DNA of 64,000 bases. It comes from Streptomyces bungoensis (GTDB lineage: Bacteria; Actinomycetota; Actinomycetes; Streptomycetales; Streptomycetaceae). Position numbers and translations under genes: made by a program. Of this stretch, positions 8,308 through 16,891 are shown one piece after another; the stretch's first letter is position 1, and the number at the start of each line of letters is the position of its first letter. Below the pieces are notes generated by a model, which made no database searches, was not told the DNA's origin, and was given only the letters and a program-made list of their open reading frames with translations. Where the stretch lies: positions 345,434 through 409,433 of the forward strand of contig NZ_KQ948854.1 of NCBI RefSeq assembly GCF_001514215.1. The letters are read 5' to 3'.

Positions 8308-9894
8308 TCAGTCGGCGGCGGCCACCAGCTCCGGCTCCTTCTTGCCCTCCTGGCCGGCCGGCGGCCTGCCCGGCAGGAACAGGGCCACCACCACGGCGCC
8401 GACCAGCGCGATGCCCGTACCGCACAGGGCGGTGACGTGCATGGCGTGCAGGAACGCGTCGTTGGCGGGGGTGACGAGTGCGTTGCCCCGCGGGCCGAGC
8501 CTCTGGGCGATGCCGAGGGTGGCCTCGATGGACTCGCCGGCCGTGTCGCGCAGGGCCGGCGGCAGCGCGCCGAGCTTGCCCTCGATGCCGTTGCGGTAGG
8601 CCGTGGAGAGCACCGAGCCGAGGACGGCGATGCCGAGGGCGCCGCCGACCTGGCGGAAGGTGTTGCTGAGCGCGGAGGCGGAACCGGCCTTCTCGCGGGG
8701 CAGCGCCTGCATGATGACGACGGAGGTCGGCGTCATGATGTGCGCCATGCCGGTGCCCATCAGGAAGAAGATGATCTCCAGCACCCACAGCGGCGTGTCG
8801 GTCTCGAAGGTGGCGAACATGGCCAGCATGGCCGCGACCAGCAGCAGGCCGGCGGCGGTGACGGCCTTGTTGCCGAACCGGTCGACGACCAGCCGGGCCC
8901 GCGGCGCGAAGATCATCTGCGCGACGGCCAGCGGCAGCATCAGCAGGCCCGCCTGCAGCGGGGAGTAGCCGCGCACGCTCTGGATGTAGAAGACGGAGAA
9001 GAAGGTGACGCCCATCAGCGCGAAGAAGACCAGCGCGATGGCCGCCATGGCGGCGGAGAACACCTTGTTCTTGAAGTAGGTGACGTCCAGCGACGGGTGG
9101 TCGCTGCGCTTCTCGAAGATCACGAAGCCGGTGAGGACGGCGAGACCCGCGAGGATGGTGGCGAGCGCCTTGGGGTCGGTGAAGTCGGCCAGCTCGCCGC
9201 CCTTGATGATGCCGTAGACGAGCAGCACCAGGCCGACGACGGACAGCACGACGCCGACCGGGTCGAGCCGGCCCGGCCTCGGGTCGCGCGAGTCGGGCAC
9301 GAGCCACACCATCAGCGCGAGCGCGAGGATCACGATCGGCACGTTGATCAGGAAGACCGAGCCCCACCAGAAGTGGTCCAGCAGCACACCGCCGGTGATC
9401 GGGCCGATGGCGATGGCGAGGCCGACGCCGCCGGCCCAGATGCCGATGGCCTTGGGCTGCTCCTCGCGCTCGAACACGTTCATGAGCACGGCCAGGGTGG
9501 CGGGCATGACGAACGCGGCGCCGAGGGCCATCACGGCGCGGTAGGTGATCAGCTCGCCCGGGGACCCGGACTCGGCGGCCAGGGCCGAGCCGAGGCCGAA
9601 CACGACGAGACCGCCGAGCAGCACCTTCTTGCGGCCGAGGCGGTCGCCGATGAGGCCGGCGGTGAACAGCAGGCCGGCGAAGACCAGGGTGTAGGCGTTG
9701 ATCGCCCACTCGATCTGGCTCTGGGTGGCGCCGAGGCCGGTGGGCGCCGGGGTGGAGATGGTCTTGATGGCGACGTTCAGGATGGAGTTGTCGAGCACCA
9801 CGATGAGCAGGCTCAGCATCAGCACGCCGAGGATCGCCCAGCGGCGCCGGTGCACCGCTTCCGGTATCCGGGAGGCAGGGACGGAAGTTGTCAT
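8308..9894 (-). CDS. MFS multidrug exporter, EmrB/QacA type (DHA2, 14 TM)
   Basis: 528 residues from ATG 9894. TM1 carries the DHA2 motif [14 protein letters not shown]; loop 2-3 reads [21 protein letters not shown] and the TM5 antiporter motif [15 protein letters not shown] is intact. Fourteen hydrophobic segments and the length fit proton-driven drug exporters of the QacA/SmvA group. A large extracytoplasmic loop lies near the C-terminus ([19 protein letters not shown]). Expression is probably controlled by the downstream TetR protein. Confidence 0.93.
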   Translation of the reverse strand: MTTSVPASRIPEAVHRRRWAILGVLMLSLLIVVLDNSILNVAIKTISTPAPTGLGATQSQIEWAINAYTLVFAGLLFTAGLIGDRLGRKKVLLGGLVVFGLGSALAAESGSPGELITYRAVMALGAAFVMPATLAVLMNVFEREEQPKAIGIWAGGVGLAIAIGPITGGVLLDHFWWGSVFLINVPIVILALALMVWLVPDSRDPRPGRLDPVGVVLSVVGLVLLVYGIIKGGELADFTDPKALATILAGLAVLTGFVIFEKRSDHPSLDVTYFKNKVFSAAMAAIALVFFALMGVTFFSVFYIQSVRGYSPLQAGLLMLPLAVAQMIFAPRARLVVDRFGNKAVTAAGLLLVAAMLAMFATFETDTPLWVLEIIFFLMGTGMAHIMTPTSVVIMQALPREKAGSASALSNTFRQVGGALGIAVLGSVLSTAYRNGIEGKLGALPPALRDTAGESIEATLGIAQRLGPRGNALVTPANDAFLHAMHVTALCGTGIALVGAVVVALFLPGRPPAGQEGKKEPELVAAAD

Positions 9895-9918
9895 GTGTTC
9901 GAGCCTACGGCCATTCCA

Positions 9919-9937
9919 ATACGGCACCGTCTCGTAT
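9919..9937. promoter_or_regulatory. TetR-type operator upstream of DHA2 exporter
   Basis: A 19-bp dyad of the form ATACG-nn-AC-n-GT-nn-CGTAT (7 of 9 paired positions matching). It lies 25 bp before the exporter ATG and within the 219-bp divergent space shared with panB. The size and symmetry fit a TetR dimer site; the TetR gene at 7535-8170 is the likely ligand. Confidence 0.6.
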
Positions 9938-10113
9938 CTGTAATACTTTACCGAGACCTTACACGGCGGGGACTTGCCCGGCAGGATCGGCGGAGGCCGA
10001 GGACGCCGTATGGATCACATGCGGGTCCCCTGGCCCTCTCTGGCACGAGGTGCCACCATGGAGACGGTCCGGGGACGCCGTCAGGGCGCCTCGAGATGAC
10101 GTAAGGAGCCGCA

Positions 10114-10977
10114 ATGACGCAGCTTTCGGCTGCCCAGAACTCCTCCGACGGCAGCAGGGCGCTGTACGGGGGCAAGGGCACGCGCCGCATCACCGTCCGC
10201 GACATCGCCCTCGCCAAGGAGCGGGGCGAGAAGTGGCCCATGCTCACCGCCTACGACGCGATGACCGCGTCCGTCTTCGACGAGGCCGGCATCCCGGTGA
10301 TCCTCGTCGGCGACTCGGCCGGCAACTGCCACCTCGGCTACGAGACGACCGTCCCCGTCACCCTCGACGAGATGACCATGCTCTCGGCGGCCGTCGTACG
10401 GGGCACGACCCGCTCCCTCGTCGTCGGCGACCTGCCCTTCGGCTCCTACCAGGAAGGCCCGGTGCAGGCGCTGCGCTCGGCGACCCGGCTGGTGAAGGAG
10501 GCCGGGGTCGGCGCGGTCAAGCTGGAGGGCGGCGAGCGGTCGCACGAGCAGATCCGGCTGCTGGTGGAGTCCGGCATCCCGGTGATGGCGCACATCGGGC
10601 TCACCCCGCAGTCCGTCAACGCGATGGGCTACCGCGTGCAGGGGCGCGGCGAGGAGGCGGCGGCGCAGCTGCTGCGCGACGCGAAGGCCGTGCAGGACGC
10701 GGGAGCGTTCGCGGTGGTGCTGGAGCTGGTTCCGGCGGAGCTGGCGGCCGAGGTGACGCGGGTGCTGCACATCCCCACCGTCGGGATCGGTGCCGGGCCC
10801 GAGACGGACGCGCAGGTGCTGGTGTGGACCGACATGCTGGGTCTGACGCCGGGGCGGGTGCCGAAGTTCGTCAAGAAGTACGCGGATCTGCGTGAGGTCA
10901 TGGGGAACGCGGTGAAGGAGTTCGCGGAGGATGTCGTCGGCGGGTCGTTCCCGCTGGAGGAGCACTCCGTCCACTAG
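10114..10977 (+). CDS. panB: 3-methyl-2-oxobutanoate hydroxymethyltransferase
   Basis: 287 residues from ATG 10114 with an AAGGAG ribosome site six bases upstream. PanB transfers a hydroxymethyl group from 5,10-methylene-tetrahydrofolate to alpha-ketoisovalerate, giving ketopantoate, the first step of pantothenate and CoA synthesis, in the cytosol. Family motifs are intact: MLTAYDAMTASVFDEAGI, the metal-site VILVGDSAGNCHLGY, VKLEGGERSHEQI, VMAHIGLTPQSVNAMGY and VLELVPAELAAEVT. A strong terminator follows. No other pan gene is adjacent, so it appears monocistronic. Confidence 0.98.
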   Translation: MTQLSAAQNSSDGSRALYGGKGTRRITVRDIALAKERGEKWPMLTAYDAMTASVFDEAGIPVILVGDSAGNCHLGYETTVPVTLDEMTMLSAAVVRGTTRSLVVGDLPFGSYQEGPVQALRSATRLVKEAGVGAVKLEGGERSHEQIRLLVESGIPVMAHIGLTPQSVNAMGYRVQGRGEEAAAQLLRDAKAVQDAGAFAVVLELVPAELAAEVTRVLHIPTVGIGAGPETDAQVLVWTDMLGLTPGRVPKFVKKYADLREVMGNAVKEFAEDVVGGSFPLEEHSVH

Positions 10978-10998
10978 GCCATTGCGGAAACACCCGGG

Positions 10999-11030
10999 CA
11001 GCCCGCCGATCTTCCCCCGTCGGCGGGCTG
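10999..11030 (+). terminator. panB terminator
   Basis: CAGCCCGCCGA (10999-11009) pairs perfectly with TCGGCGGGCTG (11020-11030) over a 10-nt loop; ACCCCTTTTC follows. Confidence 0.8.
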
Positions 11031-11114
11031 ACCCCTTTTCGCGCCCGGACCGGCGCCGCTCTCGCGGATGGGGTGGCCCGCCGTCGTGGCGCCTCAATCG
11101 ATGGTCGCGGTGGT

Positions 11115-11163
11115 CGTCGGGAGATTGTCGGTGACTGTCGGCGACCTGTCGGTGCTTTGTCGG
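11115..11163 (+). promoter_or_regulatory. Phased direct repeats, SARP-type operator candidate
   Basis: TGTCGG occurs at 11126, 11136, 11147 and 11158, with a one-mismatch copy CGTCGG at 11115. Start-to-start spacing is 11, 10, 11 and 11 bp, so all copies face one side of the helix, and the seventh base alternates T/C. SARP activators bind heptameric direct repeats with this spacing just upstream of a -10 region. The last copy ends 23 bp before the ABC ATPase ATG. Confidence 0.55.
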
Positions 11164-11186
11164 CGGACTCTGGCACCGTCTTCGGC

Positions 11187-12212
11187 ATGACGCGAATCGA
11201 TGACAAGCCCCTCGGCGGGGGCCACGCCGTGACCGTGCGGGGACTGGTCAAGCACTACGGCGAGACCAAGGCGCTGGACGGGGTCGACCTGGACGTGCGG
11301 GAGGGCACCGTGATGGGGGTGCTCGGGCCGAACGGCGCCGGCAAGACCACCCTCGTGCGGATCCTGTCCACGCTGATCACGCCGGACGCCGGCCGGGCCA
11401 CCGTGGCCGGGTACGACGTCGTACGGCAGCCCCGGCAGCTGCGCCGGGTGACGGGGCTCACCGGGCAGTACGCCTCCGTGGACGAGAAGCTCCCGGGCTG
11501 GGAGAACCTGTACCTGATCGGGCGGCTGCTGGACCTGTCCCGCAGGGACGCCCGGGCCCGTGCCGACGAGCTGCTGGAGCGGTTCTCGCTGACCGAGGCC
11601 GCGCGGCGCCCGGCGAGCACCTACTCGGGCGGCATGCGGCGCCGGCTTGACCTGGCGGCCTCGATGATCGGGCGGCCCGCCGTGCTCTACCTCGACGAGC
11701 CGACCACCGGCCTCGACCCGCGCACCCGCAACGAGGTGTGGGACGAGGTGAAGGCGATGGTCGGGGACGGGGTCACCGTGCTGCTGACCACGCAGTACAT
11801 GGAGGAGGCCGAGCAGCTCGCCACGGAGCTGACCGTCGTGGACCGCGGCAAGGTCATCGCCAAGGGCGGCATCGAGGAGCTGAAGGCCAAGGTCGGCGGG
11901 CGCACCCTGCGCGTGCGGCCGGCCGATCCGCTGGAGCTGCGCCCGCTGGCCCACCTGCTCGACGAGCTCGGCATCACCGGGCTGGCCACCACCACCGTGG
12001 ACACCGACAGCGGCACCCTGCTGGTTCCGATCCTCAGCGACGAGCAGCTGACCGCCGTGGTCGGCGCGGTCACCGCGCGCGGCATCACGATCTCCTCCAT
12101 CACCACCGAACTGCCCAGCCTGGACGAGGTGTTCCTGTCCCTCACCGGCCACCGCGCCAGTGCCCCGCAGGACGCCACGCCCGCCGACGCCCGCCAGGAG
12201 GTCGCCGCATGA
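11187..12212 (+). CDS. DrrA-like ABC transporter ATPase
   Basis: 341 residues from ATG 11187. The nucleotide-binding domain has Walker A GPNGAGKTT (residues 47-55), signature YSGGMRRRLDLAASM, Walker B VLYLDEPTTGLDPRTR, and the switch histidine is replaced in TTQYMEEAEQLA, as in DrrA-type ATPases. A C-terminal ~90-residue domain (DUF4162-like, GGRTLRVRPADP to LDEVFLSLTG) is typical of daunorubicin-resistance exporters. It powers the permease encoded next. No ribosome site precedes the ATG; the start may be leaderless. The phased repeats upstream suggest SARP activation. Confidence 0.94.
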   Translation: MTRIDDKPLGGGHAVTVRGLVKHYGETKALDGVDLDVREGTVMGVLGPNGAGKTTLVRILSTLITPDAGRATVAGYDVVRQPRQLRRVTGLTGQYASVDEKLPGWENLYLIGRLLDLSRRDARARADELLERFSLTEAARRPASTYSGGMRRRLDLAASMIGRPAVLYLDEPTTGLDPRTRNEVWDEVKAMVGDGVTVLLTTQYMEEAEQLATELTVVDRGKVIAKGGIEELKAKVGGRTLRVRPADPLELRPLAHLLDELGITGLATTTVDTDSGTLLVPILSDEQLTAVVGAVTARGITISSITTELPSLDEVFLSLTGHRASAPQDATPADARQEVAA

Positions 12213-13036
12213 GCGCCGCCACTCTCTCCCCGACCCAGGCCGCCGACATGGCGGACAGCCCCATCTCGCTGCGTGCCCATCTGCGCCACACCGGTGCGCT
12301 GATCCGCCGCAACCTGCTGTGGATCCGGCAGGACCCGGAGTCGATGTTCGACGCCATCCTGTTCCCGGTGATCTTCACCCTGCTGTTCGTGTACGTCTTC
12401 GGCGGCTCGATCGGCAAGTCGATGGGCGGCGGCCAGGACCAGTACGTCCAGTACGTCGTGCCCGGCCTGATGGCCATGATGGGCATGAACATGGCCCAGG
12501 GCGTGGGCACCGGCTTCAACCAGGACTTCAACTCCGGTGTCATGGACCGCTTCCGGTCCCTGCCGATCGGGCGCGGCTCGGTGCTCTTCGCGAAGATCGC
12601 GGTGGAGCTGATGCGGATGCTGTGCGCGACCGCGGTGCTCATGGTGGTCGCCGTCCTCGTGGGCTACGACATCCACCGCTGGGCCGGTCTGCTCGCCTCC
12701 GTGGGACTGTCCGCGGTGTTCGGCTCGGCGCTGATGTGGGTGTTCCTGACGCTCGGCGTGACGATGAAGAACGCGCAGTCCGTGCAGGCCATGGGCTTCC
12801 TGGTGCTGATGCCGCTGCAGTTCGGCTCCTCGATCTTCGCGCCGACCGCGTCGATGCCGGGCTGGCTGCGGCACTTCACCGACTACAACCCGCTGTCCGC
12901 GCTGGCGGACACCGCGCGCGGCCTGATGGAGGGCGGCCCGGTCGCGCACGACCTGTGGGTGACGCTGATCTGGTCGGTGGGGCTCACCGCCGTGATGGCG
13001 CCGGTGGCGATCCACAAGTTCCGCACCAAGGCCTGA
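12209..13036 (+). CDS. DrrB-like ABC-2 transporter permease
   Basis: 275 residues; ATG overlaps the ATPase stop codon as ATGA, so the two are translationally coupled. After ~35 cytosolic residues, six hydrophobic segments are visible (LFPVIFTLLFVYVFGGSI, YVVPGLMAMMGMNM, ATAVLMVVAVLVGYDI, GLLASVGLSAVFGSALMWVF, VQAMGFLVLMPLQFGSSIFA, VTLIWSVGLTAVMAPVAI). The conserved stretch MDRFRSLPIGRGSVL is the ABC-2 permease motif. With the ATPase it forms an exporter for a hydrophobic natural product or drug; the substrate is unknown. Confidence 0.94.
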   Translation: MSAATLSPTQAADMADSPISLRAHLRHTGALIRRNLLWIRQDPESMFDAILFPVIFTLLFVYVFGGSIGKSMGGGQDQYVQYVVPGLMAMMGMNMAQGVGTGFNQDFNSGVMDRFRSLPIGRGSVLFAKIAVELMRMLCATAVLMVVAVLVGYDIHRWAGLLASVGLSAVFGSALMWVFLTLGVTMKNAQSVQAMGFLVLMPLQFGSSIFAPTASMPGWLRHFTDYNPLSALADTARGLMEGGPVAHDLWVTLIWSVGLTAVMAPVAIHKFRTKA

Positions 13037-13053
13037 CCCCGGCGGCGCCGGGG
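13037..13053 (+). terminator. Short GC hairpin after ABC operon
   Basis: CCCCGGC (13037-13043) pairs with GCCGGGG (13047-13053) immediately after the permease stop. The loop is only 3 nt and no T-tract follows. Confidence 0.4.
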
Positions 13054-13076
13054 CGGGGACGTCGGACCGCGGGACG

Positions 13077-16000
13077 TCAGACCAGGGCGGTGGCCTCCAC
13101 GAGGGAGAGGCCACCGCCCTCGGCGTACGCGGCCTCGTAGGCCGCGTCGCCCAGTGCGGCCCGTACGGCCGCCTCGGCGCGCTCGCGCACCGCGCGCTCG
13201 GTGTACGCCGCGACGTGGCCGGCGGGCAGCGACGCGGCGGCGGCCCCCAGGCAGCGGGCGGCGTCCCGGGCGCGGGCGCCGCCGTCGACCGCGGGCAGGG
13301 CCGCCGCGGCGACGGTCAGGTACAGCGCGGACAGGTGCGGGGCGATGGCCTCGGCCAGCGGCTCGGCGGCGCGCCGCAGCGCCTGCCGGACCCGGTCCAG
13401 GGCGTCCTCGTGGCGGCCCTCGACGACGTCCACCCAGGCCTCCTGACCGAGGATGAAGGCGTCGAAGACGGCGAAGTGGGAGATGCCGAAGTCGAGCCGG
13501 AGCAGCCGGAGTTGCTCGCGCGCCTCGGCCGGGCGGCCGGTCAGGGAGAGCCAGCCGGACAGGAACAGGCGGGCCATGGGCATCGCCTCGCTGGTGCCGC
13601 CGTCGTGGCGGGCGACGATGTCGCGCAGCATGCGCTCGCCGTCCTCCGGCTCGTCCGTCTCCAGGAGCACGCCGGCCAGCCGGACGCCGAGCACCGCCGC
13701 CTGGGCGCGGGCGCCGAGCCGTTCGGCGTGCGCGATGGCCGCCCGGAAGTCGGCGGCCGCCGCCGCGTACCGGCCCTTGCGTTCGTGGGACTCGCCGCGT
13801 GCGGAGAGCGCCTCGGCGGCGCCCCAGGCGTCCTGGAGGCGCTCGAATATCTCCAGCGCCTCGTCGGCGTCGCGGGTGGCGTCGCCCGCCCACTCGACGC
13901 GGTTGGCCAGCATGTTGGCGCGCATCTGCAGGGTGTCGGCCAGCTCCCACTCGAATCCGGGGGTCTCCCGGCAGGTGCGGACGCAGGCGTCGAGGATGCC
14001 GCGCAGCCGCTCGATGCCGCCGGTCAGCAGCACGGCGAAGAACCAGAGCATGCCGGGCGCGCGGCAGGTCTGCGGCATCCCGGGTTCGTACACCTGGGCG
14101 ATGACGCGCATCTTCGCCTGGGCCTCGGGGGTCTGCCAGGCATCCAGTTCGGTGTCCATGCAGGCCAGGTGGATCAGGTGCAGGCCGCGCCGGGCCTCGT
14201 CGAGCAGCTCGCCGGTGTACGGGGGCGGGACGTCGGTGCAGCGCTGCCACACCGGGGCGGCGCGGCGGAGCGGTTCTTCGAACGGGTCGGGTCCGAGGGC
14301 CATGACCTCGCGGCACAGGTTGCGGGCCTCGATGCGCAGGTCGCGCATCTGCCAGTACCAGCCCAGGGAGAGGACGAGGCAGAGCGCCTCCTGCTCGTCG
14401 CGCAGGGCGACGGCGCGGCGCAGCGCGGTGCGCAGGTTCTCGTACTCCGACTGCAGCCGCTCGACGGCCGCGCGCTGACCGGGGCCGCGCAGCAACAGGT
14501 CGGTGGCGCGGGCGAGTTCGCGGAAGTACGTCAGGTGGGCGCGCTCGGCGTCGGTGCGGCGGCCCGCCTCGTCGAGCCGTTCGCCCGCGTACTCGGCGAC
14601 GGTCTCCAGCAGCCGGTAGCGCATCGCGCCGTCGGGTCCCGGGGCGGCGACGACGAGGGACTTGTCGACGAGGGAGCCGAGGGCGTCGAAGGCGTCCGGG
14701 CCGCACACGGCCTCGGCGGCGGCCAGGTCGCAGCCGCCCGCGAACACCGACAGCCGGCACAGCACCTCGCGTTCGCCGTCGTCGAGCAGGTCCCAGGACC
14801 AGTCGACGACGGCCCGCAGGGTCTGCTGGCGGGGCAGGACGGTGCGGCTGCCGGAGGTGAGCAGCCGGAAGCGGTCGTCGAGCCGGTCGACGATCTGGCG
14901 GGGGGTGAGCATCCGCAGCCGGGCGGCGGCGAGTTCGATGGCGAGGGGCAGGCCGTCGAGCCGCCGGCAGATCTCGGCGCAGGCCCCGGGGTCGTCCGCG
15001 GTGCGGAAGCCGGGCCGGGCGGCCGCGCCGCGCTCGGCGAGCAGCCGCAGCGCCATCGGCTCCGGCAGCGGTTCCACGGGGCGCAGCAGCTCTCCCGGGA
15101 TGCCGAGCGGTTCGCGGCTGGTGGCGAGCACGGTCAGCTCGGGGCAGCGGGCGAGCAGCCGCTCCACCAGGCGGGCCGCCGCCTCGACGACGTGTTCGCA
15201 GTTGTCCAGCACGATCAGCATGCGGCGCCGGGCGCAGTGCTCCACGAGCCGTTCGAGGGGGTCGTCGTGCCGGTCGGCGACGGCGCGTATGCTCTCGGCG
15301 CCGGCGCCGTGCAGCACGGTCTCGCGGGCGCCGATCGCGGTGAGGACGGCCTCCGGTACGGCCTCGGGGTCGTCGACGGGGGCCAGCTCGGCCAGCCACA
15401 CCCCGTCCCGGGCCACGTCCCGCACGGTGTCGGCGGCCTCCTGCGACAGCCGGGTCTTGCCGGCCCCGCCGGGCCCGAGGAGGGTGACGAGCCGGGCGGC
15501 GGTGAGGTCCTCACGGAGGGCCGCGATGTCGGCCTCCCGGCCCACGAAGGAGGTGAGCCGGGCGGGCAGGTTGCCCGGCGCGGGCGGCTCCGCCGGGGCG
15601 GCCGGGACGGCGGGGGCCGTCCGCGGGGGCGCTTCGGGGGTCAGTAAACGGGCGTGCAGGGACCGCAGTTCGGGGCCCGGGTCGGAGCCGAGCCGGTCGG
15701 CGAGCAGCCGGCGTACGTCGTCGTAGGCGGCCAGTGCCTCGGCCGTGCGGCCCGTGTCGCGCAGGGCGCGCAGCCGCAGCGCCTGGAGAGGCTCGTCCAG
15801 GGGGTGGCTGTCGCACAGCGCGGTCAGCTCGGGCAGGGACTGCCCGGCGTGGCCGAGGGCGAGGGCGGCGCCGTGCCGGGCGCGCAGGGCGTCCAGGCGG
15901 CGGGCGTCGCAGCGGGCGGCCTCGGCGGTGCGGTCGGGCAGGTCGGCGAGGGCGGGGCCGTGCCACAGCGCGAGGGCGTCGTCGAGGACGGTGGCCGCCT

Positions 16001-16361
16001 TCTCGGGGTCGCCGTCGGCCAGGGCGCGCTGTCCCTCGCCGGTCAGGCGCTCGAACCGGTGCAGGTCGACGTCGTCGGGGGCGGCGGCGAGCCGGTAGCC
16101 GCCCTCCACCGAGTCGACCGCGCCGGCGCCGAGCGCCCGGCGCAGCCGGCCGACCAGCGCCTGCAGGGCGCCCGGGGCGTCGGCGGGCGGGTCGGCGCCC
16201 CACACCTCCGCCACGAGGACGCCGGCCGGCACGGTCCGGCCGGCCCGCAGGGCGAGCACGCTCAGCAGCGCACGCAGCCGTGCTCCGCCGACCGGGACGG
16301 GCGTGCCGTCGGGGCGGAGGGCCTGGGTGGGGCCGAGCAGGCGGTAGCGCACGGGGTCCAT
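13077..16361 (-). CDS. Large SARP regulator (wHTH-BTAD-NB-ARC-TPR)
   Basis: 1094 residues from ATG 16361. Order of domains: OmpR-type winged helix (residues ~1-95, MDPVRYRLLGPTQALRPDG ... LLSVLALRAGRTVPAGVL), bacterial transcriptional activation domain BTAD (~100-245, DVDLHRFERL ... LDEPLQALRLRALRDTGR), NB-ARC ATPase with P-loop GPGGAGKT (Lys302) and Walker B LIVLDNCEHV, then TPR-like helices to the C-terminus. This is the AfsR/SARP architecture; AfsR-like proteins hydrolyse nucleotide, bind heptameric direct repeats and activate secondary metabolism or transport genes. It converges on the DrrAB-like operon whose promoter carries such repeats. It follows the DUF6578-like gene by 13 nt. Confidence 0.95.
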   Translation of the reverse strand: MDPVRYRLLGPTQALRPDGTPVPVGGARLRALLSVLALRAGRTVPAGVLVAEVWGADPPADAPGALQALVGRLRRALGAGAVDSVEGGYRLAAAPDDVDLHRFERLTGEGQRALADGDPEKAATVLDDALALWHGPALADLPDRTAEAARCDARRLDALRARHGAALALGHAGQSLPELTALCDSHPLDEPLQALRLRALRDTGRTAEALAAYDDVRRLLADRLGSDPGPELRSLHARLLTPEAPPRTAPAVPAAPAEPPAPGNLPARLTSFVGREADIAALREDLTAARLVTLLGPGGAGKTRLSQEAADTVRDVARDGVWLAELAPVDDPEAVPEAVLTAIGARETVLHGAGAESIRAVADRHDDPLERLVEHCARRRMLIVLDNCEHVVEAAARLVERLLARCPELTVLATSREPLGIPGELLRPVEPLPEPMALRLLAERGAAARPGFRTADDPGACAEICRRLDGLPLAIELAAARLRMLTPRQIVDRLDDRFRLLTSGSRTVLPRQQTLRAVVDWSWDLLDDGEREVLCRLSVFAGGCDLAAAEAVCGPDAFDALGSLVDKSLVVAAPGPDGAMRYRLLETVAEYAGERLDEAGRRTDAERAHLTYFRELARATDLLLRGPGQRAAVERLQSEYENLRTALRRAVALRDEQEALCLVLSLGWYWQMRDLRIEARNLCREVMALGPDPFEEPLRRAAPVWQRCTDVPPPYTGELLDEARRGLHLIHLACMDTELDAWQTPEAQAKMRVIAQVYEPGMPQTCRAPGMLWFFAVLLTGGIERLRGILDACVRTCRETPGFEWELADTLQMRANMLANRVEWAGDATRDADEALEIFERLQDAWGAAEALSARGESHERKGRYAAAAADFRAAIAHAERLGARAQAAVLGVRLAGVLLETDEPEDGERMLRDIVARHDGGTSEAMPMARLFLSGWLSLTGRPAEAREQLRLLRLDFGISHFAVFDAFILGQEAWVDVVEGRHEDALDRVRQALRRAAEPLAEAIAPHLSALYLTVAAAALPAVDGGARARDAARCLGAAAASLPAGHVAAYTERAVRERAEAAVRAALGDAAYEAAYAEGGGLSLVEATALV
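13084..13120. terminator. 14-bp hairpin inside the 3' end of the SARP gene
   Basis: AGGGCGGTGGCCTC (13084-13097) and GAGGCCACCGCCCT (13107-13120) form a perfect 14-bp stem with a 9-nt loop. It lies 48 nt beyond the permease stop and within the last 15 codons of the convergent regulator gene. It is the strongest candidate terminator for the ABC operon, encoded in antisense coding sequence. Confidence 0.6.
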
Positions 16362-16374
16362 TGTCTACGCGGGG

Positions 16375-16803
16375 TCAGGAGCGGTCACCGGGTGGGTGCG
16401 GCGTGGCGTCCTCGGAGCCGTCGACCTCCAGGGTGACGAGGGCGCCGACGACGCGGCGGAGGCGGCGGGGCCCGGTCTCCCGCTCCCCGAACCACTTCGG
16501 GCAGGTGCCGACGGATTCGAGGGTCCGGGTTCCCGGCACGGGTTCGAGGAAGGTTCCGCCACGGTCGGGGTGGATCGTGTAGTCCTGGGACACCAGCTCG
16601 ATGGCGCGGACCCGGCCCGGGGTCGGGTGCCGGGGTCCGCCGTGGTTCTCCACCCACGCCTCGGCGCCGTACCGGTCGCCGTCCCGGCCGGCCCCGTCCT
16701 CGGCGTAGCGGACGATCCGCCAGCCGACCTCCTGTCCCACCCCGAACCGACGGCCGCAGCACTCCATCTGCCAGTCTTCGTAGAACACCTTCATCAGGGC
16801 CAT
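16375..16803 (-). CDS. DUF6578-like conserved protein
   Basis: 142 residues from ATG 16803; ATG 16794 (MKVFYEDWQMECCG) is an equally good start. No signal peptide or membrane helix. The N-terminus has a CC pair within DWQMECCGRRFGVGQEVGWR, followed by a beta-rich body (RAIELVSQDYTIHPDRGG). It resembles Streptomyces proteins of unknown function annotated DUF6578; that label is from memory. It lies 13 nt upstream of the SARP gene on the same strand and is probably co-transcribed, so a regulatory link is possible. Confidence 0.75.
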   Translation of the reverse strand: MALMKVFYEDWQMECCGRRFGVGQEVGWRIVRYAEDGAGRDGDRYGAEAWVENHGGPRHPTPGRVRAIELVSQDYTIHPDRGGTFLEPVPGTRTLESVGTCPKWFGERETGPRRLRRVVGALVTLEVDGSEDATPHPPGDRS

Positions 16804-16891
16804 GCGCCCACCCTCGCGGAACCACCGGGCGTCCGCGAGACGTTTTCCCCGTGTCCGCACCGATGCCCGCACCAGTCCCAGGAGCCTGCCG

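Noticed and set aside
8227..10104. 625-codon frame opposite the DHA2 exporter
   Set aside because: Asp/His/Gly-rich shadow of membrane-protein codons; no domain.
9938..10113. Riboswitch in front of panB
   Set aside because: The space is short, holds no recognised aptamer motif, and ends in a simple AAGGAG ribosome site.
13215..15647. 810-codon frame opposite the SARP gene
   Set aside because: A mirror frame produced by strong GC third-position bias; the SARP protein on the other strand shows recognised domains throughout.
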